Below are positions 50,641 through 59,240 of a stretch of 64,000 nucleotides of DNA, one piece after another. The notes under the pieces were generated by a model. That model saw only the letters and a list, made by a program, of their open reading frames with translations, ran no database searches and was not told the DNA's origin. The translations under genes and the position numbers were made by a program. How positions within the stretch are numbered: the stretch's first letter is position 1; the number at the start of each line of letters is the position of its first letter. This DNA is from Bacteroidales bacterium (GTDB taxonomy: Bacteria; Bacteroidota; Bacteroidia; Bacteroidales; UBA932), in assembly GCA_017482565.1 (NCBI GenBank), contig JAFUMO010000045.1, positions 1-64,000 of the forward strand, written 5' to 3'.

Positions 50641-53577
50641 TTAGTATCCAAAAATATCTTCCAATGAAACCCTCTCCACCTTACCATATTTCTCTGGCAC
50701 AAGGGCTTTCATATCAAGATCCTTTTCTGTTCCCAGGATACCTATAACATACTTCCTGTCCTTGATCACCTCTTTCTGGAAATCTACAACATCCTGCATG
50801 GTAAATTGTTGTACACGTTCAAACATATCCTTGCGTGGATCTGAATCTGCAGCATATCCCTGTTTCTTGAGATTCAGGTAATAATTGATTATACCTGAGC
50901 CCAAAGTCCTTGATGTCCTGAGATTTGCAATGATATTCTCCTTTGCTATGCCAAATGCGGCCTCAGACACAGGCATCTGGTTGATGATTTCGTCAAATGC
51001 ATTTACCGCATCCATCATCTTGTCATTCTGTGTTGCAATGAATGTAGTGAAGGTATATGGATCCCCGGACTTTGAAGGTGCCACATATCTAGCATTTGCC
51101 GAATAGGCCAGGCCTCGTGCCTCCCTCATCTCCTGGAACACTATAGAGTTCATGCCTCCGCCAAAATACTCATTGTACATCCTTACCATTGCATTGGTAC
51201 CGTCTGCTGCAGGATCAAACTTCTCCCCTGTATTCGAATACGATATCATATATATCTGCTTGGCATTGTAAGGTGCTATAACCACTTTAGGGCCATCTAC
51301 CGGCTGAAGCCTGATATTCTCATTCTTAGGATATTTCTTGAGTTCATCGGGAACATTGTGATATTTGTCCACAACCTCCACCACTTCAGAAATCTCCTTA
51401 GGGCCATAATAGGTTACAATCTGCTCATAACCCATTGCATTCTGGAGCTCAGCAATCAGCTGGTCTGATGTAAGTGCCTGTATCTCCTTGTTGGAAAGGT
51501 CATAGGTTACAGGATTGTCCTTGCCGTAGCTTACATACTGTACAAGGGCCGAATAGCAGTTCCTCTGGTTTGTCTTGGAATTTGCCCTGTACCTGAACAT
51601 GTCAGCCTTGTAATTGGCAAGGATGGCATCATCACCCGCCGCATTTGCAATCTTGTCCTCTATGATTGCAAGTGCCGCCTCCATATTCTCACTGAGTCCG
51701 TATACTGAAACGTATACCTTTTCTCCTGCCACAGACACATTTGCATCGCAAGCCAGCGCATAAAGTTCCTGGTTGATCTCATCCGCAGTCTTTTCCGCTG
51801 TCCCCAGATAGCCGAAGTATCCCGCAGCGTAAGAAATCACCTTGTTGTCCTTTGACCCGAAGTCTATTACAAACTCAAGCTCAAACAGATCGTTTGAATT
51901 GTTCTTCACATAAAGCACCTCCATACCGTTCCTGGTCTTTCCTTTTGCCATCTCCTTCCCGAAATCCACAAACACAGGCTCGATAGGCTGTGCAGCTGCC
52001 GCCTCAGCCTGGATATCCTGCAGGTATGCACTCTGCTTGTCCCTGTTGGTAAGGATAGGGGTAATCTTAGGTTTGCTTATTGCCGCAGTCTCAGGTGCCT
52101 TGCCCTGTACCTTGTGTATTGAGACATAACCGTCTGTAAGGTATTTGTTTGCAGCTGCAACAACATCCTCCTTGGTAACTTTTGCCATATTGTCCAGTTC
52201 TGCCACCATATTTGCCCAAGGAATCTCATAAATGAACGAGGTGACGAACTGGTCTGCACGGAACGAATTCTCCTGCATGTTCTGCATCTCATATCTCTTG
52301 TAGTTGTTCACCACGGATGCTATCATCCCTTCATCAAACTCTCCCTTTTTCAGCTTCTCAATCTGCTCAAGAAGAAGTTCCTGGACCTGGTCAAGGGTCT
52401 GGCCGTGCTTGGGCCTTGCTGTAAGAAGGAAGCATGAGTGGTCAGTAAATGCCTGTACTCCGCCGCCGGCACCGCCAAGCACCTTCTGGGCCTGGTTTAT
52501 GTTCACGTCAATAAGGCCCGTCTTGCCGTTATTCAGGATGTTCTCCATCACCGTAAGCACAGGCATATCCTCAGATTTTGCAGCAGGAAGCCTCCATGCC
52601 AGATAGATGAACGGTGCCTCCTGGCCTTCAAGCACAACCTTTACAGGCTCTGAAAGAGGCTGCTCCTGAGGGAACTCCAGTTTCTTCAAGTTTTCGTTAG
52701 GCTTGAATCCGCTCCAGTATTTCTCAATGATCTCCACAAATTTGTCGGGATTAAAGTCTCCTGAAACGCAGATTGCAATGTTGTTAGGGACATACCACTC
52801 CTTATGATAGTTCTTTATGTTTGTGATTGAAGGGTTCTTCAGGTGCTCCTGGGTACCCAATACGCTCTGCCGGCCGTACGGATGGTTAGGGAAAAGCTCT
52901 GCCAGCATTGCCTCAAGCACCCTGCGGCTGTCCTGGGTGAGGGACATGTTCTTCTCCTCATATACGGTCTCAAGCTCTGTATGGAACCCCCTTATAACAT
53001 TGTTCTCAAAGCGGTCTGCCTGGATTTTTGCCCATGTCTCAATCTGGTTTGAAGGGATATCCTCCACGTAAACTGTCTGGTCATATGAGGTGTATGCGTT
53101 GGTTCCCTGCGCGCCTATTGCAGCCATAAGCTTGTCATACTCATTAGGGATGGCATATTTTGAGGCCTCGTACGAAAGGCTGTCAATCACCTTGTATGCA
53201 GCTGCCCTTTCCTCTTCATCAGTAATGAGCCTGTATTTTTCAAACTCCTGCTCTATCTGGTCCAAAAGCGGCTTCTCTGCTGCATAATCGCTTGTACCGA
53301 ACTTCTCGGACCCCTTGAACATCAGATGCTCAAAATAGTGGGCAAGGCCGGTAGTTTCAGAAGGGTCATTCTTGGCACCAACCTTTACGGCAATGTATGT
53401 CTGCAGGCGTGGTTTATCTTTATTTACTGTCATATACACCTTAAGGCCATTGTCCAGGGTGTAGATTTTTGTACCCATAGGGTCTCCGGGAACAGTCTCG
53501 TACGAGTACTTGCTTCCGCATGCTGCCGCTACATATGCAAACACTGCCGCGGCAAGGATTTTAAGTGTCAGTTTCAT
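50641..53577 (-). CDS. M16 family zinc metalloprotease lipoprotein (pitrilysin-like)
   Basis: From ATG 53577 the protein has 978 residues. Its start, MKLTLKILAAAVFAYVAAAC, is a lipoprotein signal ending at Cys20. The first M16 domain holds the inverted zinc motif HYFEH at 80-84 and the downstream glutamate in TVYEEKNMS. The second half repeats the M16 fold without a zinc site, as is usual in one-chain pitrilysins, and ends with MREARGLAYSANARY-type sequence. It should degrade peptides in the periplasm or at the cell surface. A TAnnTTTG box lies 23 bases upstream, diverging from the DUF1573 gene. Confidence 0.88.
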   Translation of the reverse strand: MKLTLKILAAAVFAYVAAACGSKYSYETVPGDPMGTKIYTLDNGLKVYMTVNKDKPRLQTYIAVKVGAKNDPSETTGLAHYFEHLMFKGSEKFGTSDYAAEKPLLDQIEQEFEKYRLITDEEERAAAYKVIDSLSYEASKYAIPNEYDKLMAAIGAQGTNAYTSYDQTVYVEDIPSNQIETWAKIQADRFENNVIRGFHTELETVYEEKNMSLTQDSRRVLEAMLAELFPNHPYGRQSVLGTQEHLKNPSITNIKNYHKEWYVPNNIAICVSGDFNPDKFVEIIEKYWSGFKPNENLKKLEFPQEQPLSEPVKVVLEGQEAPFIYLAWRLPAAKSEDMPVLTVMENILNNGKTGLIDVNINQAQKVLGGAGGGVQAFTDHSCFLLTARPKHGQTLDQVQELLLEQIEKLKKGEFDEGMIASVVNNYKRYEMQNMQENSFRADQFVTSFIYEIPWANMVAELDNMAKVTKEDVVAAANKYLTDGYVSIHKVQGKAPETAAISKPKITPILTNRDKQSAYLQDIQAEAAAAQPIEPVFVDFGKEMAKGKTRNGMEVLYVKNNSNDLFELEFVIDFGSKDNKVISYAAGYFGYLGTAEKTADEINQELYALACDANVSVAGEKVYVSVYGLSENMEAALAIIEDKIANAAGDDAILANYKADMFRYRANSKTNQRNCYSALVQYVSYGKDNPVTYDLSNKEIQALTSDQLIAELQNAMGYEQIVTYYGPKEISEVVEVVDKYHNVPDELKKYPKNENIRLQPVDGPKVVIAPYNAKQIYMISYSNTGEKFDPAADGTNAMVRMYNEYFGGGMNSIVFQEMREARGLAYSANARYVAPSKSGDPYTFTTFIATQNDKMMDAVNAFDEIINQMPVSEAAFGIAKENIIANLRTSRTLGSGIINYYLNLKKQGYAADSDPRKDMFERVQQFTMQDVVDFQKEVIKDRKYVIGILGTEKDLDMKALVPEKYGKVERVSLEDIFGY

Positions 53578-53600
53578 GATTTGTTGTATTGATTCTGGAA

Positions 53601-53608
53601 CAAATTTA
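53601..53608 (-). promoter_or_regulatory. TAnnTTTG -7 box upstream of the M16 protease
   Basis: The minus strand reads TAAATTTG, 23 bases before ATG 53577. It forms a divergent pair with the plus box 12 bases away. Confidence 0.6.
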
Positions 53609-53620
53609 CGCATTTTGCAC

Positions 53621-53628
53621 TATCTTTG
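53621..53628 (+). promoter_or_regulatory. TAnnTTTG -7 box upstream of the DUF1573 gene
   Basis: The plus strand reads TATCTTTG, 14 bases before ATG 53643, so the message has a very short leader. Confidence 0.6.
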
Positions 53629-53642
53629 TAATAGAAGTTTGT

Positions 53643-54734
53643 ATGAAAAGATTTTTAGCATCAATATTTTTTGCGGCGTTGTTTTTGGCAATTGCCCCAA
53701 ACAATGCCTTACTCAGAGCCCAGACAACTGATTCTCAAGCCATTGAATTCACCAAGAAGGTACATAACTTTGGAAAGATTTCAGTGAATGACGGGGAGCA
53801 GAAATGCAGCTTTGAGTTCAGGAACACCTCCGGCAAGCCGGTGGTGATAAACAATATCATATCATCATGCGGATGTACCACTCCGGTATGGCCCAAGAAG
53901 CCTATAATGCCCGGCGAAAGCGGCAAAGTGGAAGTGACATACCTGAATGATCAGGGTCCGTATCCGTTTGATAAGGCCCTTACAGTGTACACCTCATCAA
54001 GTCCAAAACCCATAGTCCTGAGAATCACCGGACTTGCATACGAGAATGAGAGGTCAATGAAGGAGATGTTCCCTGTTGCGATAGGTCCGCTTGGGGTAAA
54101 GGACAACATGCAGAGGGGAGGACAGATAAGGCAGGGGAATGAAAAGGGTGGAAGCTTCAAGATTGCAAACATCTCAAACAAGAGCGTATCCGTAAAATTC
54201 GCAGACATTTCTGAAGGGCTTCAGCTGGAGATACAGCCTGCCACAATCCCGGCTGGGGAAGTTGCGGATGTAAGCTGGAAGATTTCAACAGCCGGCGGAA
54301 GCAATTGGGGCAACACCACATACTCTGCTTCAGTTCTGTGCAACGGTGCAAAGGCGTCCAAACAGATTGGTATAGAGTGCATGATAATAGACAACTTCTC
54401 AAAGCTCACAAAGGAGGAGATGAACAAGGCCTCCATGGTGATTGCACAGAACAGCTCATTCAATTTTGGGGATGTAAGGAAGGGGGAGAGTGTGACTGCC
54501 ATCTTCAACTTACGCAATACCGGGTACAGCCCACTTGTAATACACAAGATTGAGAGTGAGGGGAATGTTTCCGTAATGGCCCCCTCCACCGTTGCTGCCG
54601 GAGAGAAATTTACAATTGAAGCCAAAGCAGACACCTCTGGATGCAGCGGCGAGGCAATATTTACAATAACGCTGGTTACAAACTCACCCAACAGGCCGTT
54701 GGTAAACCTGTTTATAACCGGAAACATCAGATGA
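53643..54734 (+). CDS. Exported DUF1573 protein
   Basis: From ATG 53643 (MKRFLASIFFAALFLAIAPN) the 363-residue protein has a signal peptide and two DUF1573 (ASH-like, immunoglobulin-type) domains. The first is near 35-130, with KVHNFGKISVNDG and SCGCTTPVWPKKPI. The second is near 255-350, with SFNFGDVRKGESV. DUF1573 proteins are common in Bacteroidota and of unknown role. The Cys pair in SSCGCTTP is typical. It is followed after 22 bases by meaB, probably on one transcript. Confidence 0.82.
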   Translation: MKRFLASIFFAALFLAIAPNNALLRAQTTDSQAIEFTKKVHNFGKISVNDGEQKCSFEFRNTSGKPVVINNIISSCGCTTPVWPKKPIMPGESGKVEVTYLNDQGPYPFDKALTVYTSSSPKPIVLRITGLAYENERSMKEMFPVAIGPLGVKDNMQRGGQIRQGNEKGGSFKIANISNKSVSVKFADISEGLQLEIQPATIPAGEVADVSWKISTAGGSNWGNTTYSASVLCNGAKASKQIGIECMIIDNFSKLTKEEMNKASMVIAQNSSFNFGDVRKGESVTAIFNLRNTGYSPLVIHKIESEGNVSVMAPSTVAAGEKFTIEAKADTSGCSGEAIFTITLVTNSPNRPLVNLFITGNIR

Positions 54735-54756
54735 CAAAACTAAAAATTTGAAAGAT

Positions 54757-55884
54757 ATGAGTGCAACTACAGGGGAATGGCCCCCTAAATGCCAGGACAA
54801 TCCGGATACAGCGCTGGTTGTGAACGAGGGTGTTGAACAGCCCCCCATAATTAACCCTTATATAAAGAACTTCTTCAAGAAGAAACCTTCCCTCCTGTCT
54901 GTGGAAGAGTATATGGCAGGAATCACATCAGGAAACACCACCATCCTGAGCCAGGCCATCACACTTGTGGAGAGCAACCTCCCTGCACACAGGCAGGTTG
55001 CCCAGAAAATCATTGCCGCATGCCAGGAACATTGCGTAAAATCAGGCATCAAATCAATGAGAATAGGTATAACAGGTGTACCGGGAGCTGGAAAGAGCAC
55101 TTTCATTGAGGCATTTGGAAGTTATGTAACCTCCAAGGGTCATAAGCTTGCGGTACTGGCAATTGACCCAAGCAGCGAAAAGAGCAAGGGCAGTATCCTG
55201 GGTGACAAGACCAGGATGGAGACCCTCTGCAATGATCCCAACGCATTCATCCGCCCCAGCCCGAGCGCAGGCTCCCTTGGCGGTGTTGCCAGGAAGACAC
55301 GTGAAACCGTAATACTGTGCGAGGCGGCAGGATATGATGTTGTGTTCATTGAAACCGTTGGTGTAGGGCAATCAGAGACCGCTGTACATTCAATGAGTGA
55401 TTTCTTTCTCCTGCTGATGCTCAGCGGTGCGGGTGACGACCTGCAGGGAATAAAGAGGGGCATCATGGAGATGAGTGACCTCATTGCCATCACCAAGGCA
55501 GACGGCAACAATGTGGAGAAGGCCTCAATGGCACGTGCCCTCTATGCCAACGCACTCCATCTCTTCCCTCCTACTGAATCTACATGGGTGCCTACAGCAA
55601 TGACCTCCTCTTCAGTTACAAAAGAGGGGCTTCCTGAGATTCTGGCCAAGATTGAGGAGTACTTCAACCTCGTAAGGGGCAACGGATATTATGAGCACAA
55701 GCGCCGCCAGCAGGCAAGGTTCTGGATGTATGAGAGCATAAACGAGGCCCTCAAGAACAGCTTCTACGAGAATCCTGTCATTGAAAAGCTCCTTGCAGAC
55801 TATGAAGATGCGGTTCTTGAAGGGAAAATGGAATCTTTTATGGCAGCAGGAGAGCTGCTTGAAAAATATAGGAGCCTGGAGTAG
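54757..55884 (+). CDS. meaB: Methylmalonyl-CoA mutase-associated GTPase MeaB
   Basis: With ATG 54757 as start the protein has 375 residues. A TTG at 54748 would add three. The G-protein motifs of the MeaB/ArgK family are clear: GITGVPGAGKSTFIEAF, DPSSEKSKGSILGDKTRME, RPSPSAGSLGGVARKTRE, ETVGVGQSE and TKADGNN. MeaB escorts adenosylcobalamin and protects methylmalonyl-CoA mutase. The mutase genes are not adjacent here. The cob genes elsewhere in the window make the cofactor it handles. It is followed after 3 bases by the metal exporter gene. Confidence 0.92.
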   Translation: MSATTGEWPPKCQDNPDTALVVNEGVEQPPIINPYIKNFFKKKPSLLSVEEYMAGITSGNTTILSQAITLVESNLPAHRQVAQKIIAACQEHCVKSGIKSMRIGITGVPGAGKSTFIEAFGSYVTSKGHKLAVLAIDPSSEKSKGSILGDKTRMETLCNDPNAFIRPSPSAGSLGGVARKTRETVILCEAAGYDVVFIETVGVGQSETAVHSMSDFFLLLMLSGAGDDLQGIKRGIMEMSDLIAITKADGNNVEKASMARALYANALHLFPPTESTWVPTAMTSSSVTKEGLPEILAKIEEYFNLVRGNGYYEHKRRQQARFWMYESINEALKNSFYENPVIEKLLADYEDAVLEGKMESFMAAGELLEKYRSLE

Positions 55885-55887
55885 CAG

Positions 55888-57075
55888 ATGAGCTGGCATT
55901 TGGTTGTTGATGTATTGAGGAACAGTATCCTCATTACCGGGCTGGTGCTGATAATGATGCTCATGATTGAGTATTTCAATATCCACTCCCACGGAAAATG
56001 GTTCTCCCGGATAAGGGATTCCAAGATAAAGCAGATATTCCTCGGATCACTCCTCGGCCTTGTGCCCGGGTGCATAGGAGGGTTTGCAACGGTTTCTCTC
56101 TACACCCACAGGCTCCTGAGCCTGGGAGCACTGGTGGCCATGATGATAAGTTCATCGGGAGACGAGGCTTTTGTGATAATGGCAATGATTCCAAGGGAGG
56201 GACTCATCCTCTTTGGGATACTTTTCATAATCTCCATCATCACAGGCATAATTGTGGATTATGGCCTCTTCAAGAAGCCTCAGCATGATTTGTGTCCCGA
56301 CGAATTTGAGATCCACACCACAGATGGGGAGGATGACAGGAAGATACCTTCCATCTTCAAGGCAAGTTCATACAGGGTGATGCTCAAGCCTTCAAGGGAG
56401 AGGATTGCAATCCTTTTGGGGATAGCCCTCTTCATTGCTGCCGTGATAATGGGTATCCTCGCCTGCGGGCACGACCACAGCGGCCATGCCGAAGCGGGAA
56501 CCTATATATGCGAGCACGGGCACGTACATACAGTGGAGCATGTACATGAACACACCGGAATACACGGCCATGCCGTGGAGCATGCCCACGGGGATGTAAC
56601 CCTGAATATCCTCAACGAGAAGAGCATAAACATAGTATTTGCCATAATCAGCATCATCACCCTCTTCTTTACCGCCACAGCCAATGAGCACTTCATAAAG
56701 GACCATCTGTGGAAACATGTGATAAAGAGGCACATGATATCCATATTCCTATGGACTTTCGGGACACTTCTGCTATGCCAGTGGGGAATGCAGCATCTTG
56801 ATATAGAAAACTGGATAAGCAACAACATGTTTGTGGTGATTCTTCTTGCCATTGCAATAGGAGTCATTCCGGAATCGGGCCCGCATCTTGTATTCGTAAC
56901 CCTCTTTGCACAAGGTGTGCTGCCGTTCTACGTACTTCTGGTAAATTCAATAGTACAGGACGGGCACAGTGCCCTGCCGCTCCTTGCAGAAAGCAAGATG
57001 AGCTTCGTGAAAGCGAAGCTCATCAATATTGCAGTTGGTCTTATAGTGGGTATAGCCTGCTTTATCCTCTTATAG
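55888..57075 (+). CDS. Putative manganese/heavy-metal exporter (10-TM, ArsP_2-like)
   Basis: The 395-residue membrane protein has two blocks of about five helices. They are separated by a loop with a His-rich segment near 190-235 (CGHDHSGH, CEHGHVHTVEHVHEH and more). Conserved-looking membrane segments are LGLVPGCIGGFATVSLYTH and IGVIPESGPHLVFVTLF, two related half-repeats with Pro and Gly-Pro motifs. This matches the family annotated as putative manganese transporter or arsenic efflux protein. The metal is not known, although the histidines suggest a divalent cation. Its last 14 bases overlap the convergent rpe gene. Confidence 0.78.
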   Translation: MSWHLVVDVLRNSILITGLVLIMMLMIEYFNIHSHGKWFSRIRDSKIKQIFLGSLLGLVPGCIGGFATVSLYTHRLLSLGALVAMMISSSGDEAFVIMAMIPREGLILFGILFIISIITGIIVDYGLFKKPQHDLCPDEFEIHTTDGEDDRKIPSIFKASSYRVMLKPSRERIAILLGIALFIAAVIMGILACGHDHSGHAEAGTYICEHGHVHTVEHVHEHTGIHGHAVEHAHGDVTLNILNEKSINIVFAIISIITLFFTATANEHFIKDHLWKHVIKRHMISIFLWTFGTLLLCQWGMQHLDIENWISNNMFVVILLAIAIGVIPESGPHLVFVTLFAQGVLPFYVLLVNSIVQDGHSALPLLAESKMSFVKAKLINIAVGLIVGIACFILL

Positions 57076-57709
57076 CCTTCATGGCCTCCATAGGGTCTTC
57101 TGCACCAAATACGGCACTTCCGGCAACAAGGACATCAGCGCCAGCCTCTTCAAGAGCCCTGGCGTTTTTTGTTGTTACACCGCCGTCTACCTGGATAAGG
57201 CATTTTGCCCCCTTTTCATCAATCATCTTGCGGAGCCTGCGTACCTTGTCAAGTGCATTTCCAATGAATGACTGCCCTCCGAAACCAGGGTTCACAGACA
57301 TGATGAGGACATAATCCACATCCATGATGATATCCTCAATCAGGGTGATTGAAGTATGCGGGTTCAGTGCCACGCCTGCCTTCATTCCAAGCCCCTTTAT
57401 TGCCTGTATTGTCCTGTGGAGGTGTGTGCATGCCTCATAATGGACACTCAGCCACTCCACCCCAAGCTGGGCAAAATTTGAGAGGTATCTGTCGGGGTCC
57501 ACAATCATGAGGTGGGCATCAAGGGGTTTCTTTGCCTTCTTGGCCATTGCCTTCACAACCGGAAAGCCATATGAGATGTTGGGGACAAACACCCCGTCCA
57601 TAATATCAAGATGGAACCAGTCTGCAGCCCCTTCATTTACCAGCTGCACATCCTTGTCCAGCTCTCCAAAATTTGCCGACAACATTGACGGCGCAAGCAA
57701 TATACTCAT
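57062..57709 (-). CDS. rpe: Ribulose-phosphate 3-epimerase
   Basis: From ATG 57709 (MSILLAPSMLSANFGELDK) the 215-residue protein is a TIM-barrel epimerase. It has HLDIMDGVFVPNISYG, the metal histidine and aspartate in DAHLMIVDP, MSVNPGFGGQSF and QVDGGV. It interconverts ribulose-5-phosphate and xylulose-5-phosphate in the pentose-phosphate pathway. It follows pepD by 19 bases. Its end overlaps the end of the convergent exporter gene. Confidence 0.94.
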   Translation of the reverse strand: MSILLAPSMLSANFGELDKDVQLVNEGAADWFHLDIMDGVFVPNISYGFPVVKAMAKKAKKPLDAHLMIVDPDRYLSNFAQLGVEWLSVHYEACTHLHRTIQAIKGLGMKAGVALNPHTSITLIEDIIMDVDYVLIMSVNPGFGGQSFIGNALDKVRRLRKMIDEKGAKCLIQVDGGVTTKNARALEEAGADVLVAGSAVFGAEDPMEAMKAIRG

Positions 57710-57728
57710 ATCCTGTTGTTTTTTATTG

Positions 57729-59198
57729 TTATTTAACACTTACAAGAACCTCTTCAAGGAGCATCCTGAACTTGTCCAATGAGCCCAGATGAAGCTTCTC
57801 ACCAGGGGCATGCACCCCACGGAGGGTAGGGCCGAATGAGATCATGTCCAGCCCGGGGAACTTCTCAAGGAAGAGCCCGCATTCAAGGCCGGCATGGATT
57901 GCCCTCACTACGGGCTTCACTCCAAAGAGCCTCTCATACGCAGTTACGGAAACCTCAAGGATTTCAGAATCCACATTAGGCTTCCATCCCGGATACTCGC
58001 TTTCATGGGTTACTGTTGCACCGGCCAGCTCAAAGCACGCCTCAACCTGTTCCGCAGCATATTTCCTGCTGCTGTTGATGGCGCTCCTCTGGCTTGTCCC
58101 TATCCTTATGATGTTCCCTTTCTGCATCTTGATTGAAGCCAGGTTGGTGGATGTCTCCACCAGGCCCTTTACATCGTTGCTCATTGCAAGCACGCCATGA
58201 GGCGCACAGTTCAATGCATATATCAATGATGCCGCCGTGTTCTTGTCAATTGCCTTCTTTGGAGTGCCGAAGCATGTTCCCTCTTTCATGTCATGGATAC
58301 CCACTTCCCTTGCAATGCCGTCAACTGCAGGATCGCTCACCCTGAACTCATCCTTGGCCTCAGATACAACCTCACTGAATGTCTTAAGGATTGCCTTCTG
58401 CTCCCTCTTGCTGAAGCCTATCACGGCATATGCCTCCCTTGCAATGGCATTCCTCTTGTTTCCGCCGTCAATCTCGTAGAGCTCAATATCGTGCTTTGCC
58501 AGCACCCTGTAAAGGAAACGTGCCAGTATCTTGTTGGCATTTGCCCTGTTCTTGTCTATATCGTCACCGCTGTGGCCTCCCTGAGCGCCGAAGATCTTGA
58601 ACTCACATTTTACATGCTCCTTTGTTGCAGGGTATGTGGTGTACTTGAATTTTGCAGTTGTATCAATTCCTCCGGCACATCCTATGAAAAGTTCACCCTC
58701 ATCCTCAGAATCCAGGTTGATGAGGATATTTCCTGAGATAAAGCCCGGCTGCAGTGCCATTGCTCCATCAAGGCCCGTCTCCTCACTTACTGTAAACAAT
58801 GCCTCAATCCTGCCGCACTTGAGGCCGGGATCGGTAAGTGCCACAAGCTGTGCCGCCATACCTATGCCACAGTCTGCGCCCAAAGTGGTATCCTTGGCTA
58901 CAAGCCATCCATCCTCCTCAACCGCAACTATGGGGTCCTTTGCAAAATCATGCTCCACACCGGCATTCTTTTCACATACCATATCCGAATGGCTCTGGAG
59001 CACCACGGCGGGACGCCCCTCCATACCCGGAGCAGCCTCACGGATGATGAGCACGTTGCCTGCATCATCTGTCCTGCACTCCAGCGAGTGCCTCTTTGCA
59101 AAATCCTGTAACCAAGCTATTATTTTCTCCTCGTGACCGCTTTCACGTGGAACCGCAAGAATTTCCTTGAATGTTGAGAGTATCTCCTGTGTCTTCAT
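57729..59198 (-). CDS. pepD: Aminoacyl-histidine dipeptidase (PepD, M20C)
   Basis: The 489-residue protein has the M20 metal-binding residues in QSHSDMVCEKN, GADCGIG and SEETGLDGA, plus CAGGIDTTAKF and HAGLECGLF near the end. It splits Xaa-His and other dipeptides with two zinc ions in the cytoplasm. Length and ends are normal. A hairpin fills the space between dnaA and this start codon, so the transcript may begin inside that hairpin, where a TAAATTTG lies at 59222-59229. Confidence 0.92.
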   Translation of the reverse strand: MKTQEILSTFKEILAVPRESGHEEKIIAWLQDFAKRHSLECRTDDAGNVLIIREAAPGMEGRPAVVLQSHSDMVCEKNAGVEHDFAKDPIVAVEEDGWLVAKDTTLGADCGIGMAAQLVALTDPGLKCGRIEALFTVSEETGLDGAMALQPGFISGNILINLDSEDEGELFIGCAGGIDTTAKFKYTTYPATKEHVKCEFKIFGAQGGHSGDDIDKNRANANKILARFLYRVLAKHDIELYEIDGGNKRNAIAREAYAVIGFSKREQKAILKTFSEVVSEAKDEFRVSDPAVDGIAREVGIHDMKEGTCFGTPKKAIDKNTAASLIYALNCAPHGVLAMSNDVKGLVETSTNLASIKMQKGNIIRIGTSQRSAINSSRKYAAEQVEACFELAGATVTHESEYPGWKPNVDSEILEVSVTAYERLFGVKPVVRAIHAGLECGLFLEKFPGLDMISFGPTLRGVHAPGEKLHLGSLDKFRMLLEEVLVSVK

Positions 59199-59200
59199 AA

Positions 59201-59240
59201 AAAAAATGTATTAAACTTCTTCAAATTTAATACATTTTTT
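59201..59240 (-). terminator. Terminator after dnaA, abutting the pepD start
   Basis: A perfect 15-base stem forms between AAAAAATGTATTAAA (59201-59215) and TTTAATACATTTTTT (59226-59240). On the minus strand it begins directly after the dnaA stop codon, and its T-rich arm runs to within two bases of the pepD ATG. It contains a TAAATTTG box that could be the pepD promoter. Confidence 0.7.
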
